Below are positions 7,995-18,776 of a DNA stretch of 64,000 nucleotides, one piece after another; position 1 is the first letter of the stretch; each line of letters opens with the position of its first letter. The position numbers and the translations under genes were made by a program. The notes under the pieces are model-generated. The model was not told the origin of the DNA and ran no database searches. It was given only the letters and a program-made list of their open reading frames with translations. The DNA comes from Thalassotalea euphylliae (GTDB taxonomy: Bacteria; Pseudomonadota; Gammaproteobacteria; Enterobacterales; Alteromonadaceae): positions 3,286,001 to 3,350,000 of the forward strand of contig NZ_QUOV01000001.1 of assembly GCF_003390395.1 (NCBI RefSeq), given 5' to 3'.

Positions 7995-8962
7995 GTAAAA
8001 CACCTGAGATGAAAGCTTCCGACCCAGCAACTGACAAGTGTAAGCATTTAAACATTGTGGTGGCTGGACAAGGCGCTATTGGCTCACTTTGGTGTTGGTA
8101 TTTAAATCAATGCTCGGCGGTCAATTTGTCTCTCGTCACCCGAGCATTCTCCTCTCCTACTTGCCTTGCTATTCCTACGTTAAAAAAACAGCTCAGTTTT
8201 AGCCATTACAACGGTCAAGGTTACCAATATAACTGCCTCCTAGCCGATGACGAAACACTAAACAATGCTGACCTGCTTGTGGTGTGTTTAAAATCCTACG
8301 ATGCTGCACAGCTCGTTAATAACATCGCCAGTAAATTAGCACCGACAACCGATATTTTATTAGTGCACAACGGCATGGGCGTATACGAAGCGCTGTCTAC
8401 TGGAATTAAAACAACACATAACATCTATACATGCCTAACCACCCACGGCGCATTTCGACCAACAAAAAGCCACGTAATTCATACCGGCTTAGGTAGTTTT
8501 GATATGGGTCGTCATGCTTTCGTACAAAACGAACCAGCACCTTGGTTTAACGCCCTGAAATGCGCACTCTCTAATGCGCATTGGCAAACAGATATCAAAA
8601 CCAAGCAATGGCAAAAATTAGCGATTAACTGCGTGATTAACCCATTAACGGCGCTTAACAATGTGTGCAATGGTGAAATTACCCAAGTTCAATATTTGCC
8701 GCAGATATCAGCCATCGCGAAAGAGGTATCGGAAGTTGCGAATAGCCAAGGCATTACGCTTGAAGCGAACACTATTGTTGAGCAAGCATTAGCGGTTGCT
8801 CAAGCCACGGCCAACAATGTTTCATCAACATTAGCGGATGTTCGCGCTCATCGAACAACCGAAATCAATGCCATTAATGGCTATATTTGTCAGTTAGCGA
8901 TAGAGGCAGGTATTAGTGTTCCGAGCAACTCGGCATTAGTTGAGCAGGTGAATGCGTTATGA
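7991..8962 (+). CDS. panE: 2-dehydropantoate 2-reductase
   Basis: A 323-residue protein with an N-terminal Rossmann NADP-binding motif (IVVAGQGAIGSLW, about residues 22-34). Later segments typical of ketopantoate reductases follow: LLVHNGMG, then KLAINCVINPLTALNN with the conserved Lys and Asn residues. The enzyme reduces 2-dehydropantoate to pantoate for coenzyme A synthesis. The motif has Gly-x-Gly-Ala-x-Gly as expected. The gene overlaps the upstream vanZ-like gene by four bases. Confidence is high for the family and moderate for the exact substrate. Confidence 0.82.
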   Translation: MSKTPEMKASDPATDKCKHLNIVVAGQGAIGSLWCWYLNQCSAVNLSLVTRAFSSPTCLAIPTLKKQLSFSHYNGQGYQYNCLLADDETLNNADLLVVCLKSYDAAQLVNNIASKLAPTTDILLVHNGMGVYEALSTGIKTTHNIYTCLTTHGAFRPTKSHVIHTGLGSFDMGRHAFVQNEPAPWFNALKCALSNAHWQTDIKTKQWQKLAINCVINPLTALNNVCNGEITQVQYLPQISAIAKEVSEVANSQGITLEANTIVEQALAVAQATANNVSSTLADVRAHRTTEINAINGYICQLAIEAGISVPSNSALVEQVNAL

Positions 8963-9006
8963 ATGAGTGCACCTCGTCAGTAAATTATTAACCAAACAGT
9001 AAGATC

Positions 9007-9046
9007 AAAAAAGCCGCGGTTAGCAAAGGCTAACCACGGCTTTTTT
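9007..9046. terminator. Bidirectional terminator between panE and thiI
   Basis: AAAAAAGCCGCGGTTAGC and its near-complement around an AAAG loop form a long stem with A and T tails on either side, placed between two convergent genes. Confidence 0.88.
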
Positions 9047-9085
9047 ATAAACATTAAGCTTAAGTCTGTTAACTAAGCCACTTTT

Positions 9086-10540
9086 CTAAGGGCGATAAAC
9101 ATGCACATTGCTAAAACCATTGTCGTGCAGGTATAGCGCTTGTAGCTTACTCATCACACCGCGATCACAGTACAACAGGTATTCTTTTGATTGGTCTAGA
9201 TCGCCGAACTGAGTGCCGAGCTTAAAGAATGGAATATGCTTAACTTCAATACCGTCTAGCTCCAGTGGGCTATCATCTTCTTCCTCTGGGCTGCGGATAT
9301 CCAAGATTACGGTATTTTCACCAACTTCTGCTAGCTCTTTAACGGCATGTACTTCTTCTTCGGTTTCTTGACCAATATCGCGAATATCAAATACACGGGC
9401 ATTTTCAACAACTTGATCGATAATGTTTAAGTCAAACTTAGTTTCTTCTTCTTCAACTTTCGCCAATACCGCTTTTACTGTTGGCTTCTTAGAAATTACG
9501 CCACAGTACTCTGGAATGGTTTTCGCAAAATCTTCAGTGCCAATCGCGCGGGCAATATCGATAATATCTTGTTTATCGTAAGCCGCTAAAGGGCGCAGAA
9601 TAAGGGTTTCTGTAACACGGTCAATAACGTTTAAGTTAGTCAGTGTTTGGCTAGAGACTTGACCTAGCGCTTCACCTGTTACCAGTGCTTGAATACCTAA
9701 TTTTTCAGCGACTTTAGAACCTGCTCGCATCATCATCCGCTTAAGTACAACGCCCATGTGGCCATTGTCTATTTTTTCTAAAATTTCACTCACTACTGGG
9801 TCAAAATCAACCGCAATAAATTTCACGCGGTGAGATGCACCAAATTTATTCCACAAGAAATGGCTCACTTGCTTAACACCCACTTCATGAGCGCTGCCAC
9901 CTAAGTTGAAGAAACAAAAGTGAGTACGCGAGCCCTTTTTGATCATTTGGTAACTAGAAACACCCGAGTCAAAACCGCCTGACATTAACGACAACACGTC
10001 TTCTTGTGTTGCAATTGGGAAGCCGCCTAAACCTTTGTGAAGCTCAGTCACGATAAATAACTTGCTCTTATTGATTTCAAGGCGAATCGTGACGTCAGGC
10101 TTTTTCAATTTCACCTTAGCTGACTCAACCGCTTGATTTAAGCCGCCGCCAATATATTGCTCAGCTTTAATTGAGTTAAAGTCGTGTTCACCACTGCGTT
10201 TAACTCGCACACAGAAGGTTTTATTTTCAATTGTTCTGGCATGTACCGCTAAGGTTTTTTCGTAGATGTCATGCAAATCGGTGAATTCATCTTGCTGAAC
10301 TTCTAAAAACGAGGCAATACCTGGAATACACTTTAACGTTTCAACTAACGCAGCACGGTTCTGTGCAGAGTCATTTTTGGTATTAATTTCAATGCTATCC
10401 CAGTTAAGTTGCGTGGTGACTTGCTCGTCTATACGTCTTAAAACATTCTTGATATTTGACTCAAGCATCTTAGTAAAACGTTTACGAACAGAGCGACTTT
10501 TAACGGCGATTTCAGCCTGCAATTTAACGATGAATTTCAT
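9086..10540 (-). CDS. thiI: tRNA 4-thiouridine synthase ThiI with rhodanese domain
   Basis: A 484-residue sulfurtransferase that makes 4-thiouridine at tRNA position 8 and supplies sulfur for the thiamine thiazole. It has an N-terminal ferredoxin-like and THUMP region, the PP-loop [10 protein letters not shown] (about residues 187-196) that adenylates the uridine, a cysteine in [11 protein letters not shown] (about 344), and a C-terminal rhodanese domain with the persulfide-carrying cysteine in YCDRGV (about 457). The two cysteines are the pair that forms a disulfide in the E. coli enzyme. Its position next to the pomB-pomA and xseB-ispA-dxs genes is the same as in Vibrio. Confidence 0.96.
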   Translation of the reverse strand: MKFIVKLQAEIAVKSRSVRKRFTKMLESNIKNVLRRIDEQVTTQLNWDSIEINTKNDSAQNRAALVETLKCIPGIASFLEVQQDEFTDLHDIYEKTLAVHARTIENKTFCVRVKRSGEHDFNSIKAEQYIGGGLNQAVESAKVKLKKPDVTIRLEINKSKLFIVTELHKGLGGFPIATQEDVLSLMSGGFDSGVSSYQMIKKGSRTHFCFFNLGGSAHEVGVKQVSHFLWNKFGASHRVKFIAVDFDPVVSEILEKIDNGHMGVVLKRMMMRAGSKVAEKLGIQALVTGEALGQVSSQTLTNLNVIDRVTETLILRPLAAYDKQDIIDIARAIGTEDFAKTIPEYCGVISKKPTVKAVLAKVEEEETKFDLNIIDQVVENARVFDIRDIGQETEEEVHAVKELAEVGENTVILDIRSPEEEDDSPLELDGIEVKHIPFFKLGTQFGDLDQSKEYLLYCDRGVMSKLQALYLHDNGFSNVHVYRP

Positions 10541-10639
10541 TGATTCCCCCAGCGCTGGATAAAGTGGCGCGCATTATACACTATTTCTAAGAAAATGCGC
10601 GTTAGTCAGCTTCACGGGATAAGTAAGTACTCTCAAATA

Positions 10640-10904
10640 ATACCAATTTGATTAATTATTTAGTCTCTCAGAATGACATAAGCAGTATTAGAACAAACGA
10701 AATTTATGACGATATAGTCGTTCTACATCAAGTGAATTTTGTGCAGTTATCATGCTGCTTATGCATTCCCAAGGGCGAGTTTTAAAGGCTCACAGACTGC
10801 GTTATGCCATTTGACAAGGGAATAACCATTCTCTGCATGACAAGCCTTGTCTATGAGCCTTTAAATTCTCGCTGAGTGATCAAATAATTATTCAACTTGG
10901 TATA
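10640..10904. mobile_element. ATACCAATT-type MITE, family 2 copy A
   Basis: The left end ATACCAATTTGATTAATTA and the right end, whose complement reads ATACCAAGTTGAATAATTA, form an inverted repeat of 21 bp with 19 matches. The interior carries GGGCGAGTTTTAAAGGCTCA and GAGCCTTTAAATTCTCGC, both found in opposite orientation in the copy at 18777-19054. It is non-coding and sits between thiI and the end of pomB. The rest of the gap (10541-10639 and 10905-11033) shows only a short open C-terminal-like stretch on the minus strand that I cannot assign. Confidence 0.78.
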
Positions 10905-11033
10905 AGCACTTCATAATTTATGGGTTACCTGATGTCATTTTCTCAAGGGTACGATCGCCCTTACCATAATGATGATAAAGCGCCGCTGGTTTATCGGTAA
11001 TATAAATCGATTGGTACTGAGCAAGACAATAAA

Positions 11034-11069
11034 AAAATGGCCGACTATACAGGTATAGTCAGCCATTTT
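11034..11069 (-). terminator. Terminator of pomA-pomB
   Basis: AAAATGGC-GACTATAC and GTATAGTC-GCCATTTT pair with one mismatch. On the minus strand a run of seven T follows. Confidence 0.8.
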
Positions 11070-11102
11070 GATTCACCTTAAATTCTGTTAGTGAGTCAGT
11101 CG

Positions 11103-12062
11103 TTAATTGCCACTGCTCTCACTGATAGAAATAGGCTCAGTGACCTTCGCTTTACCTTGATTAATCGAAATCTCGACTCGGCGATTGCGACGGCGATTCA
11201 AGGCATTGGTGTTTGGCACTAACGGACGCGTGTCAGCGTGACCCACAACAAGTAATCGCGTGGGATCAAAATTCGGCACTTTCACCATTTCATGGGCAAT
11301 TGCCACAGCACGTTGGCTAGAAAGATCCCAGTTTGAACGGTAAAGTTCAGAATCAATACCTTGGTTATCGGTATTACCTGAAATCATGATCTCGCCCGGT
11401 ACATTGTTAAGCAAGACACCAATCTCTTGAATAATCGGCTTAAACTTCGGCTGTAAAAATGCCGAGCCCGAAGGGAACGAGCCATTTTCACGAATGCGTA
11501 TGGTGATTTGCTGCCCTAGTGATTCCAGTTCAATCGCACCGTCTTGAATTTGTTGTTCAAGCTGCTCGGCAATTTTCTTCACCAACTCGTTTACTTGCTC
11601 TTGTTGCGCCTGTTCTAGCTGCTGCTGAGCTTGCTCAATTTGTTGTTGCGACATTTGCGTGTCGGTGCTTTGCGATTGACCACCACGTTCAGTACCACGT
11701 TGCTCTTGGCGACCACCCGCAGAGGTTTCATCACCCGCTTGGAATTCCAACATTTGTTGGGTCATTTCCATGGTTTGCTGCTGGATAACTTCTATCGGCG
11801 TTGGCTCAGGCTTACCAGGGCGAAATTCTTGTGCAATGATGCTGGTTCCCTTAGGAATATCTTTCACCTCAATTTTGTTTTGCACACCAAAGGCAAACTT
11901 CATCGAGCCAGCAATTTGCTTGAACTTCAATACGTCCATTTCCGAGAAGCTCAATAGCAAAACGAAAAAGCACATTAACAGTGACATCAAATCCGCGAAA
12001 GTTCCCATCCACGCAGGTAGACCTGCGGGCGGGCACTTACACTCAGGAGGTGGAGATGACAT
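11103..12062 (-). CDS. pomB: Flagellar motor stator protein PomB (MotB family)
   Basis: A 319-residue stator protein. After a short cytoplasmic tail comes a single membrane helix with the essential aspartate in WMGTFADLMSLLMCFFVLLL (about residues 18-37). A Gln-rich linker (about 125-180) follows, then a C-terminal OmpA-like peptidoglycan-binding domain (LLVVGHADTRPLVPNTNALNRRRNRRVEI). It forms the ion channel of the flagellar motor with PomA and anchors it to the cell wall. The gene begins 11 bases after pomA. Sodium as the coupling ion is inferred from the PomB-like N-terminus and the marine setting, not proven. Confidence 0.92.
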   Translation of the reverse strand: MSSPPPECKCPPAGLPAWMGTFADLMSLLMCFFVLLLSFSEMDVLKFKQIAGSMKFAFGVQNKIEVKDIPKGTSIIAQEFRPGKPEPTPIEVIQQQTMEMTQQMLEFQAGDETSAGGRQEQRGTERGGQSQSTDTQMSQQQIEQAQQQLEQAQQEQVNELVKKIAEQLEQQIQDGAIELESLGQQITIRIRENGSFPSGSAFLQPKFKPIIQEIGVLLNNVPGEIMISGNTDNQGIDSELYRSNWDLSSQRAVAIAHEMVKVPNFDPTRLLVVGHADTRPLVPNTNALNRRRNRRVEISINQGKAKVTEPISISESSGN

Positions 12063-12073
12063 GGCTTACCTCA

Positions 12074-12838
12074 CTACTCTTCAGTGGTGTCTATTTTTCG
12101 CTTACTTTCTGCTAAATAGTTTTTCAGCAGACCTTCAATAACACGTGGGTTTTGGCCGTCTTGAATTCCCAAAACCGCATCTAAGATAAGCTCTTGGTTT
12201 AACTTTTCTTCTGCCATACGAAGCGATAACTTGTTCGAAATTGGAATGGCAATAACGTTTGCTAAGAAAGCACCATACAATGTGGTTAATAGTGCAACCG
12301 CCATCGCAGGACCAATCGCCTTAGGGTCATCCATGTTAGATAACATCGCAACTAGACCAATCAAGGTACCAATCATCCCCATCGCTGGTGCAACTTCAGC
12401 AAGTGCGCCTAGCATGCCAACGCCGGTATCATGGCGCTCGGTTGTTAGTGATATGTCTTTTTGCATGGTGGCACGCACCACATCGGCATCGTGACCATCA
12501 ACCAACATGTCGACGCCCTTTTGCATAAAGGCATTAGAGATCTCGGCCTCTTCCAAGGCTAAAAAACCACCTTTTCGCGCAGCATCCGCCATTTCAACAG
12601 ACTTTTCAATCAACTCTTCTGGCTTTTCCAGCTTGAACATAAATGCCTTGCCAATGATCTTACCAATGGTAAAAAACTGGCCAAGGTTGTAATTCGATAA
12701 GACAACGAAAATTGAACCACAGAATACGATAAGAATTGATTGGGTATCGACAAACATTGAAATGTCGCCACCTAAAATCATCGCCATTACGATGAACCCA
12801 ATTGCGCCTAACATCCCAATTAGCGTAGCTAAATCCAC
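12074..12838 (-). CDS. pomA: Flagellar motor stator protein PomA (MotA family)
   Basis: A 254-residue inner-membrane protein with four predicted helices, beginning MDLATLIGMLGAIGFIVMAM as in Vibrio PomA. The large cytoplasmic loop between helices 2 and 3 (about residues 55-150) carries the charged residues that contact the rotor. The conserved APAMGMIGTLIGLV helix 3 and the following VALLTTLYGAFLANVIAIP helix 4 are clear. It is the first gene of a two-gene operon with pomB and has a sigma-28-like promoter about 100 bases upstream. Confidence 0.94.
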   Translation of the reverse strand: MDLATLIGMLGAIGFIVMAMILGGDISMFVDTQSILIVFCGSIFVVLSNYNLGQFFTIGKIIGKAFMFKLEKPEELIEKSVEMADAARKGGFLALEEAEISNAFMQKGVDMLVDGHDADVVRATMQKDISLTTERHDTGVGMLGALAEVAPAMGMIGTLIGLVAMLSNMDDPKAIGPAMAVALLTTLYGAFLANVIAIPISNKLSLRMAEEKLNQELILDAVLGIQDGQNPRVIEGLLKNYLAESKRKIDTTEE

Positions 12839-12937
12839 AAATGCCTCCTAATGTGTGTCTTTAACGAGCAGAACTCTGCTGATAATACATTATCAATAAA
12901 TGAATCGCGACCTGTATTACAGCCTGTTACACAGATA

Positions 12938-12964
12938 GTATCGCCCGAAAGGTCAATAACTTAA
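12938..12964 (-). promoter_or_regulatory. Possible sigma-28 (FliA) flagellar promoter of pomA
   Basis: Read on the minus strand, TTAAGTTA (12964-12957), 11 bases, then GGCGATAC (12945-12938). Each box matches six of eight positions of the flagellar consensus TAAAGTTT-N11-GCCGATAA. The position about 100 bases before pomA suits it. The remainder of the 342-base gap between pomA and xseB shows nothing else I can name. Confidence 0.5.
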
Positions 12965-13180
12965 CTTGTTTTTGATTAAGTTCAGCTATCGTTACTATAA
13001 GCGAGCGAATATGTGCCATTGATTGACCTAGACGCGCCGCTCATGTACCTTTGCGCCTTATTACTAGGTTGCAATGCTAAACTAACCTTAACCAACCGAA
13101 GCGATGTTTGTTAAATAGGCAAAAAGTGCGTTTGGTTATCACTTGTTTATCATCAAAAACGGGCTATCCGTGGTATAGAA

Positions 13181-13426
13181 ATGGCAAAGAAGAAACTGGA
13201 AAATCTATCGTTCGAAGAGGCGCTTGGCGAACTTGACACCATTGTTCAACAATTAGAGCAAGGTGAATTAAGTTTAGAAGAGTCAATGGCGGTTTTTGAA
13301 CGCGGCTTAAAGCTTAGTCAATTAAGTCAGCAAAAACTGCAAGGCGCGGAGCAAAAAGTGCAAATGCTGATTAATCAAAATGGTCAAGGTACTTTAACGA
13401 ACTTTGAACAAGACGATAACGCTTAG
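13181..13426 (+). CDS. xseB: Exodeoxyribonuclease VII small subunit
   Basis: An 81-residue protein of the XseB family, recognised from LSFEEALGELDTIVQQLEQGELSLEESMAVFERG. It binds the XseA catalytic subunit to form exonuclease VII, which degrades single-stranded DNA from both ends. The length equals the E. coli protein (80). It is the first gene of an xseB-ispA-dxs operon, with 18 bases to the next start. Confidence 0.95.
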   Translation: MAKKKLENLSFEEALGELDTIVQQLEQGELSLEESMAVFERGLKLSQLSQQKLQGAEQKVQMLINQNGQGTLTNFEQDDNA

Positions 13427-13444
13427 TTTAAGGCGATAAAGATT

Positions 13445-14335
13445 TTGACGACTTTACCTCAACTTAGTGAATATCAAGCACGCGTTAACCAGTTACTTGC
13501 CAATAAGCTTGATAGTTTACCCGTTAATGACACTAAGCTATTAGAAGCGATGCGCTATGGCCTGTTAATCGGCGGCAAACGCATGCGTCCGTATTTGGTC
13601 TATACCACAGGTCTAGCTTTAGGCGCCAAACTTGAAGATTTAGACGGCATCGCCTGCGCCTTAGAATGCATTCATGCGTATTCATTACTACATGATGATT
13701 TGCCAGCAATGGACGACGATGATCTACGACGCGGACAACCAACTTGTCACAAGGCTTTTGACGAAGCAACAGCTATTTTGGCGGGCGATAGCTTACAGAC
13801 ACTGGCGTTTGATTTTCTTGCCAATCACCCGTTTTCAGACTTTGGTCAACAGAAAATGCCAACTCTGTTACAGCAACTAGTTGCCGCGGCGGGTTACCAA
13901 GGCATGTGTGGTGGCCAAGCACTGGATTTAAGTGCAACCGATAAGCGTGTTTCATTAAACGAGCTTGAAACCATTCACAGACTCAAAACCGGCGCGTTAT
14001 TAAAAGCCTCAGTTGCGATGGCCTCAGAATGTGCACCACAAGTTACTGATGAGCAAAAAACGACGCTCGCAACATATGCCGAGCTCATTGGGCTGGCTTA
14101 TCAAGTGCAAGACGATATTATCGATATTACATCGACACAAGAGCAGCTTGGTAAACCTAAAGGCTCAGATATTGAAGCCAATAAATCAACTTACCCAGCA
14201 CTACTTGGCTTAGCAAATGCTCAGCAAAAAGCAGAAACGCTATACCAAGAATCGCTTCAAGCTTTAGCTACTTTGCCCTACAATACCGACACTTTGGCAG
14301 ACTTTGCGACCTTTATTGTTCGCCGTACTCATTAA
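13445..14335 (+). CDS. ispA: Farnesyl diphosphate synthase
   Basis: A 296-residue trans-prenyltransferase that condenses isopentenyl diphosphate with dimethylallyl and geranyl diphosphate. Both aspartate-rich motifs that bind the magnesium-diphosphate are present: [14 protein letters not shown] (about residues 84-97) and QVQDDIIDI (about 221-229). The start is TTG at 13445, as there is no upstream ATG. Its place between xseB and dxs puts it in the usual isoprenoid operon of gammaproteobacteria. Confidence 0.94.
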   Translation: MTTLPQLSEYQARVNQLLANKLDSLPVNDTKLLEAMRYGLLIGGKRMRPYLVYTTGLALGAKLEDLDGIACALECIHAYSLLHDDLPAMDDDDLRRGQPTCHKAFDEATAILAGDSLQTLAFDFLANHPFSDFGQQKMPTLLQQLVAAAGYQGMCGGQALDLSATDKRVSLNELETIHRLKTGALLKASVAMASECAPQVTDEQKTTLATYAELIGLAYQVQDDIIDITSTQEQLGKPKGSDIEANKSTYPALLGLANAQQKAETLYQESLQALATLPYNTDTLADFATFIVRRTH

Positions 14336-14349
14336 TTACTAATAAGACT

Positions 14350-16212
14350 ATGACCATTAATCTAGCTGATTATCCTTTATTATCAACGATCAATTCCCCT
14401 GACGATTTGCGTTTACTGAGCCAAGATCAGTTAACTAAAGTCAGTGATGAGTTACGAAGCTATTTATTAAACTCTGTCAGTAAAAGCAGCGGCCATTTCG
14501 CCTCTGGTTTAGGCACAATCGAACTAACGGTTGCGCTGCACTATGTTTATCGCACACCGTTTGATCACCTGATTTGGGATGTTGGCCATCAAGCCTACCC
14601 GCACAAAATTCTCACGGGTCGTCGCGACCAACTTCACACGATTCGTCAAAAAGACGGCTTACACCCGTTCCCGTGGCGCGAAGAAAGTGAATACGATGTG
14701 CTGAGTGTGGGTCACTCAAGTACGTCAATTTCTGCGGCACTAGGGTTAGCCGTTGCTGCCGAAAAAGAAGCCAAAGATCGCAAAGTCGTTGCCGTTATTG
14801 GTGACGGTGCGATGACCGCAGGTATGGCTTTTGAAGCATTAAACCACGGCGGTGACATCAACAAAGATATGTTAGTCATCTTAAATGACAACGAGATGTC
14901 AATTTCGGAAAACGTGGGTGCGTTAAATAATCATTTAGCCAAACTACTTTCGGGTAGCTTATTTACTGGGTTTAGAGAAGGTAGTAAACGCTTACTAAAC
15001 AATATTCCGCCAATCAAAGAATTAGCCAGTCGTGCCGAAGAACACCTCAAAGGCATGGTGGTACCCAGCACTTTCTTTGAAGAATTGGGCTTTAACTACA
15101 TAGGGCCAATTGACGGCCACGACGTTAATGGCTTAGTTGATACCATTCGCAATATGCGCAACCTCAAAGGGCCGCAAATTTTGCATATCGCAACCAAGAA
15201 AGGTAAAGGCTACCAAGCAGCAGAACAAGATCCAATTAAGTACCACGCGGTACCTAAATTTAACCCAGCTGAAACGTCACTGCCGAAAAGCAAGCCAAGC
15301 TTACCCACTTATTCTAAGATTTTTGGTGACTGGTTATGTGGTATGGCCGAGCGCGATAGCAAGTTAATGGCAATTACGCCAGCAATGCGCGAAGGCTCAG
15401 GTATGGTTGAATTTAGCCAGCGTTTTCCTGATCAATATTTCGATGTCGCCATTGCCGAACAGCATGCTGTGACCTACGCAGCAGGTCTTGCCATTGGCGG
15501 CCAAAATGCCGTTGTCGCTATCTACTCGAGCTTCTTACAACGCGGTTATGATCAGCTGATTCACGATATTGCCATTCAAAACTTACCGGTTTTATTTGCA
15601 ATTGACCGTGCTGGTATTGTTGGCGCTGACGGCCCTACTCACCAAGGGGCGTTTGACTTAAGCTTTATGCGTTGTATTCCAAATATGGTGATTATGACAC
15701 CATCAGACGAACGCGAGTGTCAGCTGATGTTAACAACAGGTCACCTGCATAATGGCCCAGCAGCGGTACGCTATCCTCGTGGCAGTGGCACAGGTGCACA
15801 ATTGCCGACGCTTGATGAAACTATCACGCTAGGCAAAGGCGTGAAAAAACGCCAAGGTGAAAAAATTGCGATTTTGAACTTTGGTACGGTGTTGGGCGAA
15901 GCTACACAAGCTGCCGAAGCACTTGGTGCAAGCTTAGCGGATATGCGCTTTGTTAAACCAATTGATGAAGCACTTATCAACGAACTTGCCGACAGTCACG
16001 ATGTGATTGTGACAGTTGAAGATAATGCCATTGCCGGTGGCGCAGGCTCTGCGGTAAATGAGTACTTGTTAAGCCAAGGACGTGCAATAAAAGTGCTCAA
16101 TATTGGCTTACCAGATGTTTTTATTAAACACGGTACACAAGAAGAAATTCACCAAGAGTTAGGCTTAGATTGTCAGGGTATTATCGATAAAGTTAACGCG
16201 TTTATTGGTTAG
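14350..16212 (+). CDS. dxs: 1-deoxy-D-xylulose-5-phosphate synthase
   Basis: A 620-residue thiamine-diphosphate enzyme that condenses pyruvate and glyceraldehyde 3-phosphate in the first step of the MEP isoprenoid route. Visible features are the early [15 protein letters not shown] segment, the ThDP-binding [18 protein letters not shown]...DNEMSIS (about residues 151-190), and the transketolase central motif [17 protein letters not shown] (about 364-380). Length is normal for the family. It follows ispA by 14 bases and ends the operon with a strong terminator. Confidence 0.96.
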   Translation: MTINLADYPLLSTINSPDDLRLLSQDQLTKVSDELRSYLLNSVSKSSGHFASGLGTIELTVALHYVYRTPFDHLIWDVGHQAYPHKILTGRRDQLHTIRQKDGLHPFPWREESEYDVLSVGHSSTSISAALGLAVAAEKEAKDRKVVAVIGDGAMTAGMAFEALNHGGDINKDMLVILNDNEMSISENVGALNNHLAKLLSGSLFTGFREGSKRLLNNIPPIKELASRAEEHLKGMVVPSTFFEELGFNYIGPIDGHDVNGLVDTIRNMRNLKGPQILHIATKKGKGYQAAEQDPIKYHAVPKFNPAETSLPKSKPSLPTYSKIFGDWLCGMAERDSKLMAITPAMREGSGMVEFSQRFPDQYFDVAIAEQHAVTYAAGLAIGGQNAVVAIYSSFLQRGYDQLIHDIAIQNLPVLFAIDRAGIVGADGPTHQGAFDLSFMRCIPNMVIMTPSDERECQLMLTTGHLHNGPAAVRYPRGSGTGAQLPTLDETITLGKGVKKRQGEKIAILNFGTVLGEATQAAEALGASLADMRFVKPIDEALINELADSHDVIVTVEDNAIAGGAGSAVNEYLLSQGRAIKVLNIGLPDVFIKHGTQEEIHQELGLDCQGIIDKVNAFIG

Positions 16213-16238
16213 TCTCTGCGACTTAAACTTCTATGCCT

Positions 16239-16278
16239 AAAAACCAAAAAAGCCGCTATTGCGGCTTTTTTGGTTTTT
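16239..16278 (+). terminator. Terminator of the xseB-ispA-dxs operon
   Basis: A symmetric hairpin: AAAAACCAAAAAAGCCGC (16239-16256), loop TATT, then GCGGCTTTTTTGGTTTTT (16261-16278). It could also stop minus-strand transcription of the chemoreceptor gene. Confidence 0.88.
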
Positions 16279-16313
16279 CAGTCCATGACCTTCAATTCCA
16301 TGAATACTAGCTT

Positions 16314-16475
16314 ATACCAATTGAATTAATTAGTTGATCAATTATGGCGCAGGAAAAAGGTTCATAAACAAGGCATTATTTTTAGTTAACTAGTTGTTCT
16401 AATTTCAAAAATAATAACGCAGTTAATGAGTATTTTAACCAGCCAGAATGATCAAGTATTTATTGAAATTGGTAT
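16314..16475. mobile_element. ATACCAATT-type MITE, family 2 copy B (short form)
   Basis: It begins ATACCAATTGAATTAATTA at 16314 and ends AAATACC-type (complement) at 16475, giving a 162-bp element. Its right end touches the stop codon of the chemoreceptor gene (TAA at 16477-16475), so the last base is shared. The interior differs from copies A and C, so this is probably an internally deleted or separate subtype. Confidence 0.65.
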
Positions 16476-18508
16476 TAGGTACCTGTTCTAACATTAAAAG
16501 CGTCAACCGCGCTTTCTAGCGATTGTGCAAGTTTCGCGACCTCTTCACTGTAGCCAAGAGTTACTGTCGATTTTTCACTACTTTGCTGGCTCACTAAGGC
16601 TACTTGCGAAATGCTGTCGTTGATTTCACTACTCAAGTTATTCTGCTGTTGCGCTGCACTTGAAATATCAATACTCATTGAATGCATTTGTGAAATCGCT
16701 TGGCTTATTGTCGTCAGTGTTTCTAACAGTAACTCAGTGTCTGTCTGACAACGGGTTGCGTTGTTTTTCCCTTGCTCAATCTCCTCTACCACACTGCTCG
16801 TTTGTGCCTGTAGCGAATCAATCATGGCATTAATTTCAGAGGTTGATTCTTGTGTACGACTGGCAAGCATACGCACCTCATCGGCAACCACAGAGAAGCC
16901 CCGACCTGCTTCACCAGCGCGTGCAGCTTCAATTGCCGCATTAAGTGCCAATAGGTTGGTTTGATCAGCAATACTTTGGATGGTTTCTAAAATGCTACTG
17001 ATATTGGTTGCTTCTTGATTCAACAAACTGACTTTGCCAGCCGTATTTTGCAGCAACATCGTCAAATCATTAATCTTAACTGCCGTGCTATTCGCACGCT
17101 GTTCAAGTTCACTACTGCGATTTAAAGCCTCAGTCATCTGATTTTCAGCATCGGTTGACTTAGCCAATACTTCATCCGCATGTTCACTTAGTGACAGGGT
17201 ATTATGATTAACTTCATCAACCGTTGATTGCTGAGAATCCAGTGAGGTTGCCACCGCTTGTAACTCGGTTTGTGAGCGATTAGCCGCTTGCGCCAGTGCA
17301 TTAGCATTTTGCCCAATATCATCAATTAAGGTTTTTAAGTGTGATACCACAGAGTTGACGTTTTTCGATAGCTGACCGTATTCATCCTCACTAACTACAT
17401 CCAACTGCTTAGTGAGATCCCCCTGAGCAATACGATTCAACACTTCGTTGATATGAAAGAGCGGCTTGATCATCGCACGAATTGTCAAAACTGCGATAGT
17501 GACACTCACAAGCATAATAACCGCCAAAATAATTAACGTTAGTGCTTGACCATTATCAACATCGTCAAAAACATTTTGCTGTAAATTCGATAAATTAGAA
17601 TCTACTTGTTCAAGCAATTTATCTATGGTCGCGAGCGCTTGTTCTATTTGCTGTTCAGAGCGATTAGCAGCCTGTATTAGGTTTGCTCTGTTTTCCAATT
17701 GTTCACGCTTGATAACAAACAAACTGCGCTCATTAGTGAGCTTGTCATTCGCCTGTTCAAACTCGCTGACAAACTGCTCAATAAGCCCTTGCGTGTCATA
17801 GTCTTCGCCTTGCCTAACCAAATAGCCGACTAAATCTTTAATATTCAATAACGACTGCTCTATTAGCTCTTGGCTTTGATTTAGCTCCTCTAAATCATTG
17901 ATAGTAAGTACACTGTTAGCGGCATCAGCAAGGTTGATCACATAACCCTCTATTTGCCCAGCAGAGCCGACAATACGATCGACAGTTGCTTGCTCTTTGT
18001 CATCTTCCAAATAGGTTAAATCAACGAGCAAAGCGCCCGCTTCATTGAGATTAGCGCCAATCTGTTGCTCAACGCTTGTCAGTGACTGGGCTAGGGAAAG
18101 TGACTTGGACTGAAAGCCAAACATATTCGCCACTGTTTGTGCGAATAGTGACTGCTCTTGCTCAAAGGCACTTAATTGCTGGGCTAGCGCAGTGGGTAAT
18201 GATAATTGATCGAGATTTTGCTTTGCTTCGCTAAGCCTGATGCCCTGATTGGCAAACCCTGATTTGAGAATTGAAAGCTGCTGCTCGCTATCTAGGGTGG
18301 TAATTTGGGAGGCTTGTTTAGCTTGTTTTAACAAGCCGATTTGCAACCCAGTACTTTGTTTTTGCACGGGTATTGCAATACTGTCAACTTCCTTAGTCGC
18401 CTGCTCGATATCGGCGAGAATGCCAATGGAGCTAACACTGGCAAAGATGAGCAGTAAAAGTATGACAACGAAGCCAAGAATGATCTTATGGGCAACCTTT
18501 ACATTCAT
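16475..18508 (-). CDS. Methyl-accepting chemotaxis protein
   Basis: A 677-residue chemoreceptor. It has an N-terminal membrane helix ([20 protein letters not shown], about residues 9-28), a long helical periplasmic sensor region of about 290 residues, a second membrane helix (about 323-345) and a HAMP domain beginning about residue 347 ([19 protein letters not shown]). The cytoplasmic signalling domain has the highly conserved hairpin [19 protein letters not shown]. The ligand is unknown. It is a single gene bracketed by two ATACCAATT repeats (16314-16475 and 18777-19054) in a place where other gammaproteobacteria carry ribH-nusB-thiL-pgpA. Confidence 0.92.
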   Translation of the reverse strand: MNVKVAHKIILGFVVILLLLIFASVSSIGILADIEQATKEVDSIAIPVQKQSTGLQIGLLKQAKQASQITTLDSEQQLSILKSGFANQGIRLSEAKQNLDQLSLPTALAQQLSAFEQEQSLFAQTVANMFGFQSKSLSLAQSLTSVEQQIGANLNEAGALLVDLTYLEDDKEQATVDRIVGSAGQIEGYVINLADAANSVLTINDLEELNQSQELIEQSLLNIKDLVGYLVRQGEDYDTQGLIEQFVSEFEQANDKLTNERSLFVIKREQLENRANLIQAANRSEQQIEQALATIDKLLEQVDSNLSNLQQNVFDDVDNGQALTLIILAVIMLVSVTIAVLTIRAMIKPLFHINEVLNRIAQGDLTKQLDVVSEDEYGQLSKNVNSVVSHLKTLIDDIGQNANALAQAANRSQTELQAVATSLDSQQSTVDEVNHNTLSLSEHADEVLAKSTDAENQMTEALNRSSELEQRANSTAVKINDLTMLLQNTAGKVSLLNQEATNISSILETIQSIADQTNLLALNAAIEAARAGEAGRGFSVVADEVRMLASRTQESTSEINAMIDSLQAQTSSVVEEIEQGKNNATRCQTDTELLLETLTTISQAISQMHSMSIDISSAAQQQNNLSSEINDSISQVALVSQQSSEKSTVTLGYSEEVAKLAQSLESAVDAFNVRTGT

Positions 18509-18740
18509 ATGAACACCTACTTGTAATATCTGTATTTATTATTTTTTTGCTGAATTACTGCTATTCAAATTACATTATTATGTAGCTGAATTTATTAGCT
18601 TATTTTTTATATCAGACACGGTTATTAAAACAGCGATACAGGTAAATGAAAAGATAAAATGAAAGTTTTTTGAGCGAAACTATGTCGTTATCTTGTTAGC
18701 GGTTGTGTCAGACGTTTACGGCAAAACGTGTAGGCATAAA

Positions 18741-18766
18741 AAAAGCTACTGACATCAGTAGCTTTT
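18741..18766 (-). terminator. Terminator of the riboflavin operon
   Basis: AAAAGCTACTGA (18741-18752) and TCAGTAGCTTTT (18755-18766) form a perfect 12-bp stem with a two-base gap. Downstream on the minus strand a T run follows (18740-18737). It is separated from the ribBX stop by the repeat at 18777-19054. Confidence 0.75.
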
Positions 18767-18776
18767 GAATTGGTTA

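Noticed and set aside
10923..11030. A short open stretch on the minus strand ending ...GDRTLEKMTSGNP with a stop codon.
   Set aside because: About 35 codons, no start codon or ribosome site, and it begins in the pomB terminator. It may be a gene remnant or chance.
11519..11957. Plus-strand open frames within pomB.
   Set aside because: They mirror the Gln-rich linker of PomB on the other strand and have no family features or ribosome sites.
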